Source: Trachelipus rathkii (Eukaryota > Arthropoda > Malacostraca > Isopoda > Trachelipodidae). From it: a stretch of 22,500 nucleotides of DNA. Each line of letters starts with the position of its first letter. The stretch's first letter is position 1. The notes beneath the pieces were generated by a model. The model did no database searches. It saw nothing but the letters and a program-made list of their open reading frames with translations, and was not told where the DNA came from. Both the position numbers and the translations under genes were made by a program. The stretch covers positions 20,001 to 42,500 of the forward strand of contig JABUQX010124096.1 in NCBI GenBank assembly GCA_015478945.1, written 5' to 3'. Shown in pieces: positions 1 through 12,013 of the stretch.

Positions 1-1721
<1,721 letters not shown>

Positions 1722-1764
1722 TTTATATAATATTTATGATTAGTAATTTTTTAAAAACACACTC

Positions 1765-1768
<4 letters not shown>

Positions 1769-1847
<79 letters not shown>
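1769..1847. repeat. (TA)n microsatellite
   Basis: Nearly pure TA dinucleotide array of about 39 units shortly after the transposase stop codon. Confidence 0.97.
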
Positions 1848-1850
<3 letters not shown>

Positions 1851-2226
1851 TCTGCTCTTTCATATCTGCTCTATATGTATATTCAACCACCAGCTCTATT
1901 TAACTCCTTCCTTTCCTTCCTTTAGCCAATATATATACATAGCTGTAATAATATATATGTATATGTATATAATAATAATATATTAATATATAATATATAA
2001 TAAAAATATATATAATATAATAAATAATAATACAATAATACATACAAATAATATATATATATTATATATTATAATATATATAATATATGTATATATATAT
2101 GTATTATTAATAACCCAACAATATATATATATAGTATATATATATAATAACTAATAATATATGTAATAATATATATATATAACTATATTTATATATATAT
2201 ATAATATATATATATGTATATATAAA
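1848..2226. repeat. interrupted TA/AAT low-complexity DNA
   Basis: A pyrimidine-rich 70-bp stretch (1848-1924, with CTTCCTTTCCTTCC) is followed by degenerate TA, TAAT and AATAAT repeats. I see no coding potential or RNA gene. Confidence 0.85.
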
Positions 2227-2360
2227 GAGGGCCCATTACCTTCAGCCAACTGGGGCCCTCAGGCTCGTCTAGCACTGCTCACATTCTCGCTCAGCCGAGT
2301 GCTCGAACCTGGGCCTCGCTTACTGGTGGTGCTCTGCCACTATGAGTAGGGGGCAACACC
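2227..2360 (-). repeat. tRNA-derived SINE-like remnant
   Basis: A GC-rich 134-bp island in otherwise TA-only DNA. Read on the minus strand it has a box-A-like segment, TGGCAGAGCACC (complement of 2328-2339), as in AGTGGTAGAGC of tRNA D-arms. Downstream is a box-B-like GGTTCGAGCAC (complement of 2299-2309), as in GGTTCGANTCC. The spacing is shorter than in a real tRNA and no acceptor or anticodon stem can be folded, so this is not a tRNA gene but fits the pol III promoter head of a SINE. The remaining 3' body is short (2227-2298). No target-site duplication can be recognised because both flanks are TA repeat. Confidence 0.5.
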
Positions 2361-2462
2361 AAATAATATATACCTGCACTCCATATATATATATATATAT
2401 ATATACCTATATATATATATAACATAGCCTTATATACTATTATAATAAGTTATGCAATAACT

Positions 2463-2500
<38 letters not shown>
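2361..2500. repeat. (TA)n and degenerate TA DNA
   Basis: TA runs at about 2382-2404 and 2463-2499, separated by TA-rich sequence containing CTTATA, TTATGCAATAA and CCTGCACTCC. No gene is visible. Confidence 0.85.
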
Positions 2501-2503
<3 letters not shown>

Positions 2504-2600
2504 CAAAAATCCAAAATAAAGCAAAAAATCATGATTTGGGTAAAACCTATCAAGTGAAAAAATCAGCTGAAAAAAATCATTGATTTCCGTGACATCCCTG
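2501..2600. mobile_element. hAT transposon terminus (right end)
   Basis: The segment ends in ACATCCCTG at 2592-2600, so inward from the end it reads CAGGGATGTCACGG, the CAGRGATG-type terminus of hAT elements. Subterminal palindromes AAATCATGATTT (about 2528-2540) and AAATCATTGATTT (about 2572-2585) are repeated, as expected of subterminal transposase-binding motifs. It may be the right end of the element whose transposase stops at 1721, with later TA and SINE insertions between; the sequence does not prove that. The base flank after the end is GTCCCAAG; the matching left target-site copy is not in the window. Confidence 0.5.
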
Positions 2601-2772
2601 GTCCCAAGACTCCTAACTTATTCTCTTTTATGATCATCTGACTTCCTTCCCTCCTCCTCCTGAGTGAGACAAATGCTCTATCATCCAAACGCGCCTGAAA
2701 AATACATACATTTTGCTCTTAAATGTTATTTAATGAAAAAGAAAACTGCTCAAAATTTCTAAAAAAAAAAAA
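2601..2772. other. non-coding stretch
   Basis: Unremarkable AT-rich sequence containing a short polypyrimidine patch (CTTCCTTCCCTCCTCCTCC). No ORF, RNA gene or known repeat recognised. Confidence 0.6.
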
Positions 2773-2902
2773 TCGTTGATTCGATAAGGATGAAATATCG
2801 ATCTATCAATATATAGGATGAAAAAATATCATCGATATTTTTTCGATACTATCGAAAAAAATATCAATATCGATATATATCGGTCCTCTTTCGGCATCCC
2901 TA
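2773..2902. mobile_element. second hAT-like terminus, TATCGAT subterminal repeats
   Basis: Ends GGCATCCCTA at 2893-2902, that is TAGGGATGCC read inward, a hAT-type tip. The adjoining 120 bp repeats ATCGAT/TATCGATA-type motifs many times (for example ATCGATATTTTTTCGAT, ATCAATATCGATATATATCGG). These differ from the motifs of the end at 2501-2600, indicating another family. No transposase is attached and the left end is not recognised. Confidence 0.45.
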
Positions 2903-4070
2903 TCTTTATGATAAATTGTTATGATTTTAATAGCGTTATTATTATTTTCATTCAAAATATAAACTTAATAACCTAAAATGTACGGAAATCCGTGAAAAAA
3001 TTTGTTACGATATTCTTTTAAATGTTTGTAGTTTTAATACAGTCTTCGCCTACTTTGGACTGGTGAATTTTCCACAATAACCAATTTTTGGGCACTCACT
3101 GCCCCCCCCATCCCAGACATCAATTTTTGACCTCAAAACTTTGGCACACTTCCATACTTTAATTTTTTGATTTTAAAGGAATAAGACATGCAAATTTGAA
3201 TTCCTTAGCCTTTTCTGATTCTAAATATATATTATTACCCAACTTATGGAGGTCCAAATTTGAATATTATTACCTAACTTATGGAGGTCCAAATTAAGTA
3301 ACCTCAAGAAGTCACCTCAAAATTCTCAAGGTCATAAATTTTAAACCATTCGTCCTATTACTCACAAAATTTGAGAAATGAATTCAAGGGTTAAGGTTTT
3401 TAAGTAAAATTGGGGAGGTAAGGGTATTTTTTTTTTTTTTTTTAGCGTTTTTTTGTCGACTTGTCAGAGAATTCCCTTCAATTAGAAATTTTAAATTGTA
3501 AAAATATTTTTAATTTTAACATTAAGCCTTAAATTATTTAAATAACTTTTTTTTTTAATGTATTTTTCATGAATATTTGTCAATTATATTATGTATAGCC
3601 TTGTTTTGCATTGTAAATTACATCCTATTTAAAGAAAATCTTTTACATAATTATATAAAATGTATTATTGAAACGTGTTTATAAATAATGTTAAGATGCA
3701 TAAATTTTAATATCGGATTCATTTTAAATTTGAAAAATCTACAAGGTTTGTTAAAATAATCTTTCACCAAAAACAAATAAAAATCTTAATTATTCATTCA
3801 CCACATTTTATACAACTATCACATTTCTTAATTAATTTAAAAATTATAGTTAAATATCTCTATGGATAATCAATATTCACAATTTTATGAAAAAATTGTT
3901 CCATATAGAAAGATTGATCTGACTAGAGGTTGAACATTGAAAATGATATCTGGCTGTAGCAGGAGCTTTTTAAAAGGCTAGAACTGGAGCCAGATCAGGA
4001 TAAGCTACTGTTACATCGCTTGTTGGAATAATCAGGAATAGTCCTGTATGCCAGTTTCCATATCAGATGC
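2903..4070. other. AT-rich intergenic DNA
   Basis: No ORF of note on either strand and no recognisable domain. It contains a 35-bp tandem duplication (3229-3297, separate entry), a C8 run near 3102, a T21 run at about 3427-3445 and a mildly palindromic CAGGAATAGTCCTG near 4034. I cannot assign a function. Confidence 0.6.
3229..3297. repeat. 35-bp tandem duplication
   Basis: Two adjacent copies of a 35-bp unit beginning ATATTATTACC and containing AACTTATGGAGGTCC, starting at 3229 and 3264, differing by C/T near base 12 and diverging at the very end. It is not a microsatellite; it looks like a single local duplication. Confidence 0.85.
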
Positions 4071-4691
<621 letters not shown>

Positions 4692-4714
4692 AATATATAT
4701 ATACGAGGTATATA

Positions 4715-4753
<39 letters not shown>

Positions 4754-4768
4754 CTCAATAGCCTTAAC

Positions 4769-4802
<34 letters not shown>

Positions 4803-4857
4803 TTCAATATATATATCTCTATATATATATATATAACCTATCTCTATACTATATATT
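4692..4857. repeat. interrupted (TA)n
   Basis: TA runs broken by short inserts such as ACGAGG, AACTCAATAGCCTTAACTTC, CTTTCA and TCTC. No gene. Confidence 0.9.
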
Positions 4858-4981
4858 AGTCGTAGGACGATTAATCATCATTGGCAAAATCGGCATTTTA
4901 CAATCATCATCGTCAATTTTGCCGATTATTTGAACAAACATTAAGAATTTTTGGATAATATTAAAACTCAATAGAGAAAAG

Positions 4982-4982
<1 letters not shown>
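4858..4982. mobile_element. possible hAT terminus with inverted motifs
   Basis: A unique-sequence island between TA arrays, beginning TAGTCGTAGGACGATTAATC. It holds an inverted pair GGCAAAAT (4883-4890) and ATTTTGCC (4916-4923), AATCGGC (4888-4894) and GCCGATT (4921-4927), plus repeated ATCATCAT. The arrangement resembles the subterminal motif blocks of the neighbouring hAT ends. There is no partner end, so the call is tentative. Confidence 0.28.
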
Positions 4983-4985
<3 letters not shown>

Positions 4986-5033
<48 letters not shown>

Positions 5034-5038
5034 TCTAT

Positions 5039-5085
<47 letters not shown>

Positions 5086-5106
5086 TATCTTAACTATATA
5101 TATATA
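4986..5106. repeat. (TA)n microsatellite
   Basis: TA blocks broken by TCTTCTA near 5031 and CTATCTTAAC near 5085, immediately before the retrotransposon 5' region. Confidence 0.95.
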
Positions 5107-5486
5107 TACCCATTGTCAGCACTATGGCATGTATGACATTCCAGTGCCTAATGGTTCCCCTTTCTGTTCTACATTTCATATCCACACTCATCCTCACAGA
5201 CAGCATCTTAGAGGCTACTCACTTTTATCCATATATACACATACATCCACACTCATCTTCGGAGCAACATCTTACAGAAAGACATCCCCTATCCATATAT
5301 CCCTCCCTATGTGTGGAGAGAAAAAATTGCCCACATCTAATGTCCTGCCTGTCGTAGAAGGCGACAGGGACGGTGGTAGTTAGAGTTGGCTGCCCACTAT
5401 CCACTTATCTTTGGAATGCTAATGCATGTGCCTCGGAGAAGGTTGTGATTGCCGTAAAGAGCCTTTTATCTTCGGGAAAATGTAGC
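5107..5486 (+). mobile_element. 5' leader of non-LTR retrotransposon
   Basis: Non-coding sequence directly upstream of the endonuclease start, taken as the element's 5' UTR because it runs without a break into that frame. It contains a perfect hairpin, CCTGTCG at 5348-5354 and CGACAGG at 5362-5368 around a 7-base loop. Short frames across 5124-5383 show no domain and are not called as genes. The exact 5' end is unclear; the left boundary is the TA array. Confidence 0.6.
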
Positions 5487-5916
5487 ATGAATCGTATGGG
5501 TACATGGAGATGTCAGAGGAATAAATGTTGAGAAGAGGAGAGAGGTGATGGATGTATTTAGAAAGGGCAAATTTGATTTGCTCGCTGTGACTGAAACAAA
5601 GATGAAAGGAAACAGTGAAAATGAGTGGTGTGGTGTGAAATGTGTTGGTGTGGAAAGAGGGGGATTGAAGGATTTGCAATTCTGATGAGTGACTTGTGTT
5701 ACAGAGCTATGGTAGATTTTGTGTGTGTGAGTACGTACTAGAATTCTAAAGGTTAAATTTAAGTCTGAAAAGGTCAAAATTTGTGTGGATGTGACATATG
5801 GTCCATCTGAGGGTAATGTTGAAGAGAGTGTGATTTTTTTGGATAATTTGAATGATTCTTTGGATGGGGTGAGTAGGAGATTTAGTTAATTTGCTACATA
5901 TCTGCTCACCCAAGGA
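5487..5916 (+). pseudogene. LINE endonuclease (EEP) domain fragment
   Basis: Start of the single ORF of a non-LTR retrotransposon, encoding an apurinic-like endonuclease (exonuclease-endonuclease-phosphatase fold) that nicks the chromosome for target-primed reverse transcription. ATG at 5487 gives MNRMGTW; a one-base slip near 5512 then opens VEKRREVMDVFRKGKFDLL. TETK, with the catalytic Glu, lies at 5590-5601. Further slips near 5670 and 5740 and stops at 5682-5684 and 5887-5889 break it. YGPSEG near 5797-5814 and FLDNLNDSLDGV follow as in the family. It ends at 5916, against the poly(T) that marks the tail of the minus-strand LINE; the rest of the endonuclease and all of the reverse transcriptase are missing here. 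The element at 19760-22168 is the same type and holds the complementary part, but the two do not overlap enough to show whether they are one family. Non-functional. Confidence 0.8.
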
Positions 5917-7530
5917 TTTTTTTTACAGTTGTCACCACCACTCACGGTTAGATCCCTATTCAAGGAGGGGGATGTACGCTCAAAAGTTCACCCTCTAGCG
6001 CAAATTACGCATACAAGCACAGAAGCAGGCTTTAAAGTGAGATTAAGTTCAACAGGAAATATAGAAGATGGAAGGGAATTCCACAGAACAGAAGTGGGGG
6101 GGATGGTAGGGGGCATCACAGCGAACTAGCCTGGAGTTACCAATGTCAACAAAAAACTCGTTCTCAGATACAGCACCCCTTGTGCTATGAGTTCGTCATA
6201 AAGGTGGTGGTATGTGAGTGATAAGCCCCCTCAAGCACCTGCCGCTGCGGTGCCTATAGGATAGAGATAAAGTACCAACATTGCTCCACAAAGATAGAGG
6301 GTCAAGTGAAGTGGAAAGTACTGAACAGTTTATAAGCCCTTTGGCCTTTGACTCAACCCTATCCAAAAGCCTGGTGAAACCAGAGCTCCCCCCACCCAGA
6401 TATGAGAGCAGTGCTCCATACATGGGCGGATGAGACCCTTGTATAGCTGGAGCAAGAAAAGAGGAAAAAAGTCTCGCAGTCTAAACAGAACTTTCAGTTT
6501 CTTTGAGGCCGCCCTAGCAACCATTATGATGTGAGGTTTCCAAGACATTTTTTTGTTTATGTTAAGGCCAAGTATGTTTATATTGTCAACAGGAGAGACA
6601 GGAGAACTGTCGAAAGAGATAGGAAAGTTAGAACGTGTTTTGGAGAAGGAGATTTGTAGAAGTTGGGTTTTTAAAGAATTGAATTTCACAAGGTTGAGAT
6701 GACCCCATCCGGAAATTCTATCCAGATCAGCGAGAATAGAATCAGAAAGATTAAAACGAGAGGCAAATCTAGAAGTAAAAGAGGGAGCAGAATTGATTTG
6801 AGTTGAAGAATGAAGGGCGAGTCATCTGCATATGAGTGGATAGAGTTGAAAAGGTGCAGGTGAGATCATTAATGAAAAATAAAAATAAAGTAGGAATAAA
6901 ATAGAACCCTGAGGAACACCACTATTGACAGAAAAAGAAGTTGCCCCATCAACAGCAGCCGACATTGAGCAATTTAAAAGAAAGCTAGACATAAGTAAGC
7001 AAAGAGAAGGAGGAAACCCATAGGAGGGGAGCTTGGAGAGCAGTGACGCGTGCCATACTCGGCCAAATGATTTGCATATGTCAAACACCACCATGCAAGT
7101 CTCCCTGTAGTTCCTAAGAGCGAAAAACCATAAATAGGTTACATAGGAAAGTATATCGCCAGTAGACCTTGAGCTCTGAAAGCCGTACTAGCGATCAGAA
7201 TGAGTTTCAGATGATCTAAAGTAGGGAGTTGAGGGTTTCAATGATCTTAGATAGAATACAAGGAGTGAGAGCTATAGGGCGATGGTTAGGAGTATCAGAG
7301 CGATTTCCTCTTTTCGAATAGGTTATGTAATGCGAACTTCCAACACTGAGGAAAGTGCTGATATTGAGACATAGGGTATAGTTGAACGAGGGGTGGGTCA
7401 GCACGGTTAGCACATTCCCTCAAAACTCAGGGAGGAATGCCATCCGGGCCACCAGCCTTTCTAACGTTCATAGATTTCAGGGACCCATGCACCCGATCAA
7501 ATGTAATCACAGGTAAAGTCATAGGACACC
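5917..7530 (-). pseudogene. CR1/Jockey-like LINE reverse transcriptase, 5' truncated
   Basis: Minus-strand non-LTR retrotransposon remnant whose reverse transcriptase copied element RNA at the target site. Read from 7530 downward: [12 protein letters not shown] (about 7430-7465), FDICKSFGRVWHASLLSKL (near 7085-7030; the usual KAFD is changed to KSFG), SGVPQGS (about 6903-6923), the catalytic YADD at 6821-6832, KFNSLKTQLLQISFSKT, ILGLNINKKMSWKPH, LLQLYKGLIRPCMEHCSHIW, LLDRVESKAKGLINCS and finally WNSLPSSIFPVELNL near 6030-6070. Many frameshifts and stops make it inactive. It has no endonuclease, so it is 5' truncated, near 7530 at a GGAA repeat. The 3' end is marked by A8 on the minus strand (T8 at 5917-5924), abutting the plus-strand LINE. 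Clade placement between CR1 and Jockey is from motif resemblance only. Confidence 0.87.
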
Positions 7531-7630
7531 TGAGAGAAGGAAGGAAGGAGGAAGGGAAGGAAGGAAGGAAGGAATATCCCTGCAACGATTTATTGCTGTA
7601 TAAAAAATAGAGAAGAGATAGGAGAAAGAG

Positions 7631-7633
<3 letters not shown>
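7531..7633. repeat. (GGAA)n patch and flank
   Basis: Purine-rich GGAAGGAAGGAGGAAGGG-type tetranucleotide repeat at about 7535-7573, followed by about 60 bp of AT-rich unique sequence. It marks the 5' truncation point of the minus-strand LINE. Confidence 0.85.
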
Positions 7634-7714
<81 letters not shown>

Positions 7715-7717
7715 TAT

Positions 7718-7772
<55 letters not shown>

Positions 7773-7821
7773 TATATATAACATATATATATATATATAT
7801 ATAACATATATATATGGGTGC

Positions 7822-7865
<44 letters not shown>

Positions 7866-7975
7866 TGCTCATAATATATATATATATATATATATATACT
7901 CTTTCATATATAACATAACTCATATATATGTATGTATGCGGTAGCAATATAACATATATATAGTATGTATATAAC

Positions 7976-8031
<56 letters not shown>

Positions 8032-8140
8032 CTAATATAATATATATATATACTTTATATATATATATATATATATATATCTGCTATATATATATATATA
8101 TATATATATATAACTACTCTGCTTATATAATAACACATAT

Positions 8141-8187
<47 letters not shown>
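7634..8187. repeat. long interrupted (TA)n block
   Basis: About 550 bp dominated by TA arrays, with short islands such as GGGTGCTGCTTTA (about 7815), TGCTGCTCATA (about 7863), ACTCTTTCATA, TGTATGTATGCGGTAGCAAT (about 7930) and ACTACTCTGCTTA (about 8113). Open frames here are Tyr-Ile repeats and not genes. Confidence 0.95.
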
Positions 8188-8191
<4 letters not shown>

Positions 8192-9160
8192 GCCATAAAG
8201 AAATATTTGGGGGACAACAAAATTTTTATTTTCATTTTTGTTTAAAAAATATAATTTTTTTTTTTTTATTAATACAATTATTTTTTACCACTAAAGTCTT
8301 CAAATGTTTAAAATTTTACAATTTTCAGGAAACTTCTGCCCCTGGACCATTATCTTTATGGGACACTATCCTTGCAGACTCACGTTCCTCTTTTACCAAA
8401 AATTTTTTAAAAAATTTTATAAAAACCCAAATGACTTTAAATCTTAATTTAATCACAATTTTTCATCAAAGCATTGGAACTCGTAACCATTAAATTAATT
8501 TTGAGAATAATGTATGTCCATTTTAATTTTTGTTCCAGATTCCGATTCCTTTGATAATTAAGGCCTTGAAAAACAGTAGTTTATCACATTCAGTGGACAA
8601 GGTTGAAAGTAAACTGCCTAAAGAATGTTCATCTCTGGATGCATTTAATTTTGCTTCCCTCTTATGATTTATTTCTTCTAACATTATTCTATTTTTCCAT
8701 ATCTTTTTCCTGTAACAGACTTCTGGTGGTTATTTCTTTATTATATTTTAACCTTTTTCTCTACTAACTCCTCCTGGTGGTAATGTCTTTAGCCTGATAG
8801 CCTAGATATTTTGTGGAGAAAGAGAAATCTTCCTTACTCTGTTGAAGTTTAAGGAAAAAGTAAATTTGAATGTTACAAATTGAGTAAATGTAAAGAATCT
8901 CTCAGAGAGGTTTTCTCTCTCCTTTTTTTTTTTTATTGAAAAATGGAAACTTAAAAAAATTTCCAATTTAGGTGTCCTAATGAATTTTGAGCCCACATGA
9001 AATATTGAAACATAAAAATAAATATATGAAGAAAACCGGAATCAGGTTTGTGGTGTACCAACCTTCTATTTGTCGAAGCTCAATTTTATCTTCGTCATTT
9101 AAAAAACTCTTAGGACCAAATTTAGTAAAGATTAGTGTAAACATTTAATTGTTTTATCAA
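8188..9160. other. AT-rich non-coding DNA upstream of zinc-finger gene A
   Basis: No long ORF. Two short stretches follow acceptor-like sequences: TTTTCAG ending near 8330, and TTTTTGTTCCAG ending near 8538 followed by about 43 open codons to a TGA near 8668. Neither shows a recognisable domain, and both may be chance. A T9 to T11 run near 8925 and AT-rich sequence follow. The interval may hold the promoter and a 5' non-coding exon of gene A, but I see no clear core promoter. Confidence 0.45.
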
Positions 9161-9164
9161 ACAG

Positions 9165-9226
9165 GAAAGTTTTTATTAACATTACAGAGATCATTTTTTA
9201 AGAAAGTAAATTTTGAGTTGATTATT
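9165..9226 (+). other. probable 5' UTR of zinc-finger gene A exon 1
   Basis: Begins after an acceptor-like TTGTTTTATCAAACAG (AG at 9163-9164) and ends at the ATG at 9227. The presence of an acceptor suggests an upstream non-coding exon. An in-frame ATG-like start upstream (9149) would add intron-like T-rich sequence and was not used. Confidence 0.4.
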
Positions 9227-9325
9227 ATGGATATTAAAAGCGAGATGGAAATTAAGGATGAACTCTTAGAAAGTTCAGAAGATTTTCGAAAATTTGGACA
9301 AAATTCATGGTTGGAAGAAGTTCCA
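9227..9325 (+). CDS. C2H2 zinc-finger gene A, exon 1
   Basis: First coding exon, 33 codons, starting MDIKSEMEIKDELLESSEDF and ending ...NSWLEEVP. It ends at 9325 before GTAAGG, a good donor, in phase 0. The acidic K-S-E/I-K-D-E pattern is the usual N-terminal exon of arthropod multi-finger C2H2 genes; its role outside the fingers is unknown (a protein-interaction tail is possible). The ATG at 9227 was chosen because the family N-terminus starts there and upstream sequence reads as intron or UTR. Beyond the donor the frame reads into (GT)n and (ATT)n, which confirms the exon boundary. No signal peptide or membrane segment. Confidence 0.72.
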
Positions 9326-9383
9326 GTAAGGAATTATTATTATTGTGTGTGTGTGTGTGTGTGGAAACCATTATTCAATATTA

Positions 9384-9466
<83 letters not shown>

Positions 9467-9511
9467 TTCTTTCTTTGTTACTATTATTACCATTATTGTA
9501 GTGGTTATTAC

Positions 9512-9571
<60 letters not shown>

Positions 9572-9611
9572 GGAAGTACAATGTGTAATAATTTGATCTT
9601 TTCTGAAAAAG
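9326..9611 (+). other. intron 1 of zinc-finger gene A, with (GT)n and (ATT)n
   Basis: 286-bp intron with GT at 9326 and AG at 9610-9611. It contains a short (GT)n at about 9345-9362 and two long (ATT)n trinucleotide arrays (about 9386-9465 and 9508-9570). Poly-Ile, Leu, Tyr and Asn frames across it are artefacts. A second AG at 9634 would create an immediate in-frame stop, so 9611 is preferred despite a weaker pyrimidine tract. Confidence 0.65.
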
Positions 9612-9740
9612 AAACAATTTTGTACAAATTATAGTTGTAAAAGAGATGGAGAAATAAAAGATGAGCCATTGACTTTTGATGAAGAATATTTGGAGACTGA
9701 TCAAAATATTGAACAAATTTCTCCATTAGAAGAAAGTCTG
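9612..9740 (+). CDS. C2H2 zinc-finger gene A, exon 2
   Basis: 43 codons in phase 0 at both ends: KQFCTNYSCKRDGEIKDEPL, then TFDEEYLETDQNIEQISPLE and a short end ESL, followed by the strong donor GTAAGA at 9741. It repeats the 'EIKDE' motif of exon 1, so this gene style may have arisen by duplication of such exons. Strongly acidic, no zinc ligands arranged as a finger. Phase compatibility with exon 1 (9325) and exon 3 (12744) is the main support. Confidence 0.68.
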
Positions 9741-10079
9741 GTAAGAATAAAGAATTAAAAGGTTTTATTTGTGTTTCTTATGAATTTGAACCATTCTCTT
9801 ATGTGAAATTATTTTAATAAATTATTATTTTGTGATAAAAATTTTGTGTAACTTTAGTTTCCAAGTTACAAGGGTCACAATATTGGAAGCTCAATCATCA
9901 GTTTTTTTGAAATCCTATAATTCCTTTCTGTTTCAAGATAAGACCCTTTTGAATCAGCAAAGAGGAAAGGGAGTTGAATTTAAAAGTTTATTACTTCTTT
10001 TTTTAATTTTTCACTAAAGCATATTTCCTCATAGTTCAAACTTATTGTTACTTCTTATACTTTTCTATTAGTTTGTAGC
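9741..10079 (+). other. intron 2 of zinc-finger gene A, left part
   Basis: AT-rich intronic sequence between the exon 2 donor and the hAT insertion. The open frame at 9832-10017 has no recognisable domain and is taken as chance. Confidence 0.55.
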
Positions 10080-10372
10080 AGCAGAAGTGAGGAACATGGC
10101 CTTAATTAAGGCCACATGTGACCTGGACCATCAAGTGTGGCTTTCTAAGGCTTATCGAGATAAATCTTAGTTATTTAAGAAACACAAATTCAAATTAGTT
10201 ACATAACAGGATATAGTTGGTGAACTCATACAAAATAATTATTAGTTAATGATAAAGCATCATGACAAATATAAACAAAATATTATTTTTATAAATATGG
10301 CATTCACACTCAAATTATTTTCCACTTCCTGAAGTTTAAAAGGAGTTAAAAAAAAAAAAAAACTATTGCCAA

Positions 10373-10738
10373 GAAGTAAATAGAGTTTTTAATGATGAAT
10401 GTGAAGTATTTGTACTGTTTAATAGTGGTAAAATGAATTGCTTGTTGTGTAATACCGTAATTTCCACAATAAAGAAATACAATGCGTACCAGCACTATGT
10501 TACTTATAAGGACAATAAATATGCCAAATTAGAGACAAAGACTCGAAAGATCGCACTGAATAAATTAAAATTAGGAAAGCATAAACAAAGACAATTATTT
10601 CATTCAATGTTAGGCCTACATCGAGGATACGCTATGACTGAAGCAAGTTATAAAGTAGCATATTTGCTTGGAAAAAAATGTGAACCATTTGGCGATGCAG
10701 AACTTATAAAGGATTGTATTGTTGAAGTCGTAAAATAA
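10373..10738 (+). pseudogene. hAT transposase N-terminal part (GTF2IRD2/ZBED-like)
   Basis: Open stretch including NRVFNDECEVFVLFNSGKMN, then CLLCNTVISTIKKYNAYQHY and, towards its end, SYKVAYLLGKKCEPFGDAEL and IKDCIVEVVK. It matches the start of GTF2IRD2/EPM2AIP1/SCAND3-type hAT-derived transposases. The CxxC pair and one His of a BED-type finger are present, but the last His position is not His (HYVTYKDNKY), so zinc binding is probably lost. It ends at TAA 10736-10738; homology continues weakly in a shifted frame (KVDKYNDVPLSRRT, then a degraded ALDIS for the catalytic ALDES(T) region near 10867). Non-functional. Confidence 0.75.
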
Positions 10739-11569
10739 AGTTGATAAATATAATGATGTACCTCTTTCAAGAAGAACTAATACAGATCAGCAGCATGAGT
10801 TAGGTCATCATTTATGCCTTAAAGAAGATAATAATCAAGATCAGGAAAATGTTTTTTGCCCGATGGCTTTGGATATAAGTGCAAGAATAAATATTATAAT
10901 ATTAGGATTAAATAAATATACTAACTTTAATTGAGTGTTTGTACAAACCAGTTTTGCTCCATCTATATTTGGGAATAAGGAAGAGTTTGTTGTATTTCAC
11001 AAGAAGGAAGACTCACCAGATCAAATACAAAAGAATTTCTTTCCATTGTCTATTGCAAATCTGTCATTTAATTGAATCCTATTAAAAATAGTTATGGGTA
11101 TTTTGAATATAATTGGAAGAGGCCAATGCAGGTAAATGGAAACGCTGTGAAACATGCTCATGATGAATGAAATATATACTATCATTGTAGATTTTGCCCC
11201 TATCATTTGAGAGTGGTGGTTTCTCACAAGGACTAGTATTAGACTAAATTTTATCCCTTCTGAAAGGACAAATGATTGATTTAAAGGTAACAAATCAACA
11301 TTGTGAAATTAGCAGATTTTAATTTCTCCTAGATATTTGCCTTTCTTTGTGATATAATGTCAAAGCAAAATTAATTGCATATTTCGCTTCAGGGTCAAGC
11401 TAAATTTATATATGTGACAAAATCTTTCATTTAGAAAGAAATAATCGTTTTTCAAAACTTTTCTTGCTCAGTCAAAACTTTCAGAACATTTTCCCCAGTT
11501 AACAAAAATTATTAATTAATGAAAACAAAGATTATACTTGTGAATTTTATGATATACGAATCTGTCTTA
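10739..11569 (+). pseudogene. degraded middle of the hAT transposase
   Basis: This interval should encode most of the RNase-H-like catalytic core. Only weak traces remain (PLSRRT and HELGHHLCLKED in shifted frames to about 10830; a possible DIMSKQN region near 11357-11375). It is shorter than the intact family would need, so parts are deleted. The minus-strand frame at 11021-11293 has no domain. Confidence 0.45.
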
Positions 11570-12013
11570 GACTCGTTAATCAATGATTACAATGAAAGAT
11601 TTATTGATTGTGAAAAGCATATCACCTTGAAACTAGCTTTTCAACCTCACTTAGTTGATTTATCAAGGGCACTTTAAGAATTACAAGTAGAGCTTATTAA
11701 ATTGTCGGAAGATAACGTCCTAAAATCTTTGTTTGAAATTAAGGAAAGTCCTGTTGAAATTTGGGAAAAGGCTGTAGAATACCCTCGCCTTCGGGAACAT
11801 GCACGCCTATTGATTTCAGGCTTTTCTACGACATACTGTTTTGAATCAACATTCTCATACTTAACACAAATCAAGAATTCGTTGAGAAATCAGATGACAG
11901 ATGAGCATCTGGAGGACCAATTAAAACTTAAAACCTCCATGTTGGAACCAGATATCACAATGTTGTACCACAGAAGCAATCTCAGAGAAGTCATTAAAAT
12001 ATTAAATAAATAA
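11570..12013 (+). pseudogene. hAT transposase C-terminal dimerisation domain
   Basis: Frame 2 reads LINDYNERFIDCEKHITLKL, LAFQPHLVDLSRAL, an in-frame stop TAA at 11675-11677, then ELQVELIKLSEDNVLKSLFE and the dimerisation motif CFESTFSYLTQIKNSLRN (from 11837), ending in TAA at 12011-12013. The CExxFSxLTxIKN signature is typical of the GTF2IRD2/SCAND3/ZBED5 group. In the intact transposase this domain makes the dimer. It is the best-conserved part of this copy. Confidence 0.85.

Noticed and set aside
2299..2339. A functional tRNA gene on the minus strand
   Set aside because: Box A and box B are too close and no cloverleaf stems form; better explained as a SINE remnant.
5124..5383. Two overlapping short plus-strand frames
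   Set aside because: They fall in the LINE 5' leader and have no family resemblance.
5419..5777. Minus-strand Ser/His-rich frames
   Set aside because: Shadows of the endonuclease coding strand (TETK, YGPSEG on plus).
7560..8235. CRISPR-like or satellite array
   Set aside because: The spacing is plain TA microsatellite with irregular islands; no constant repeat and variable spacer pattern.
9345..9716. Poly-Ile, poly-Leu and poly-Asn frames
   Set aside because: They translate the (ATT)n arrays of intron 1.
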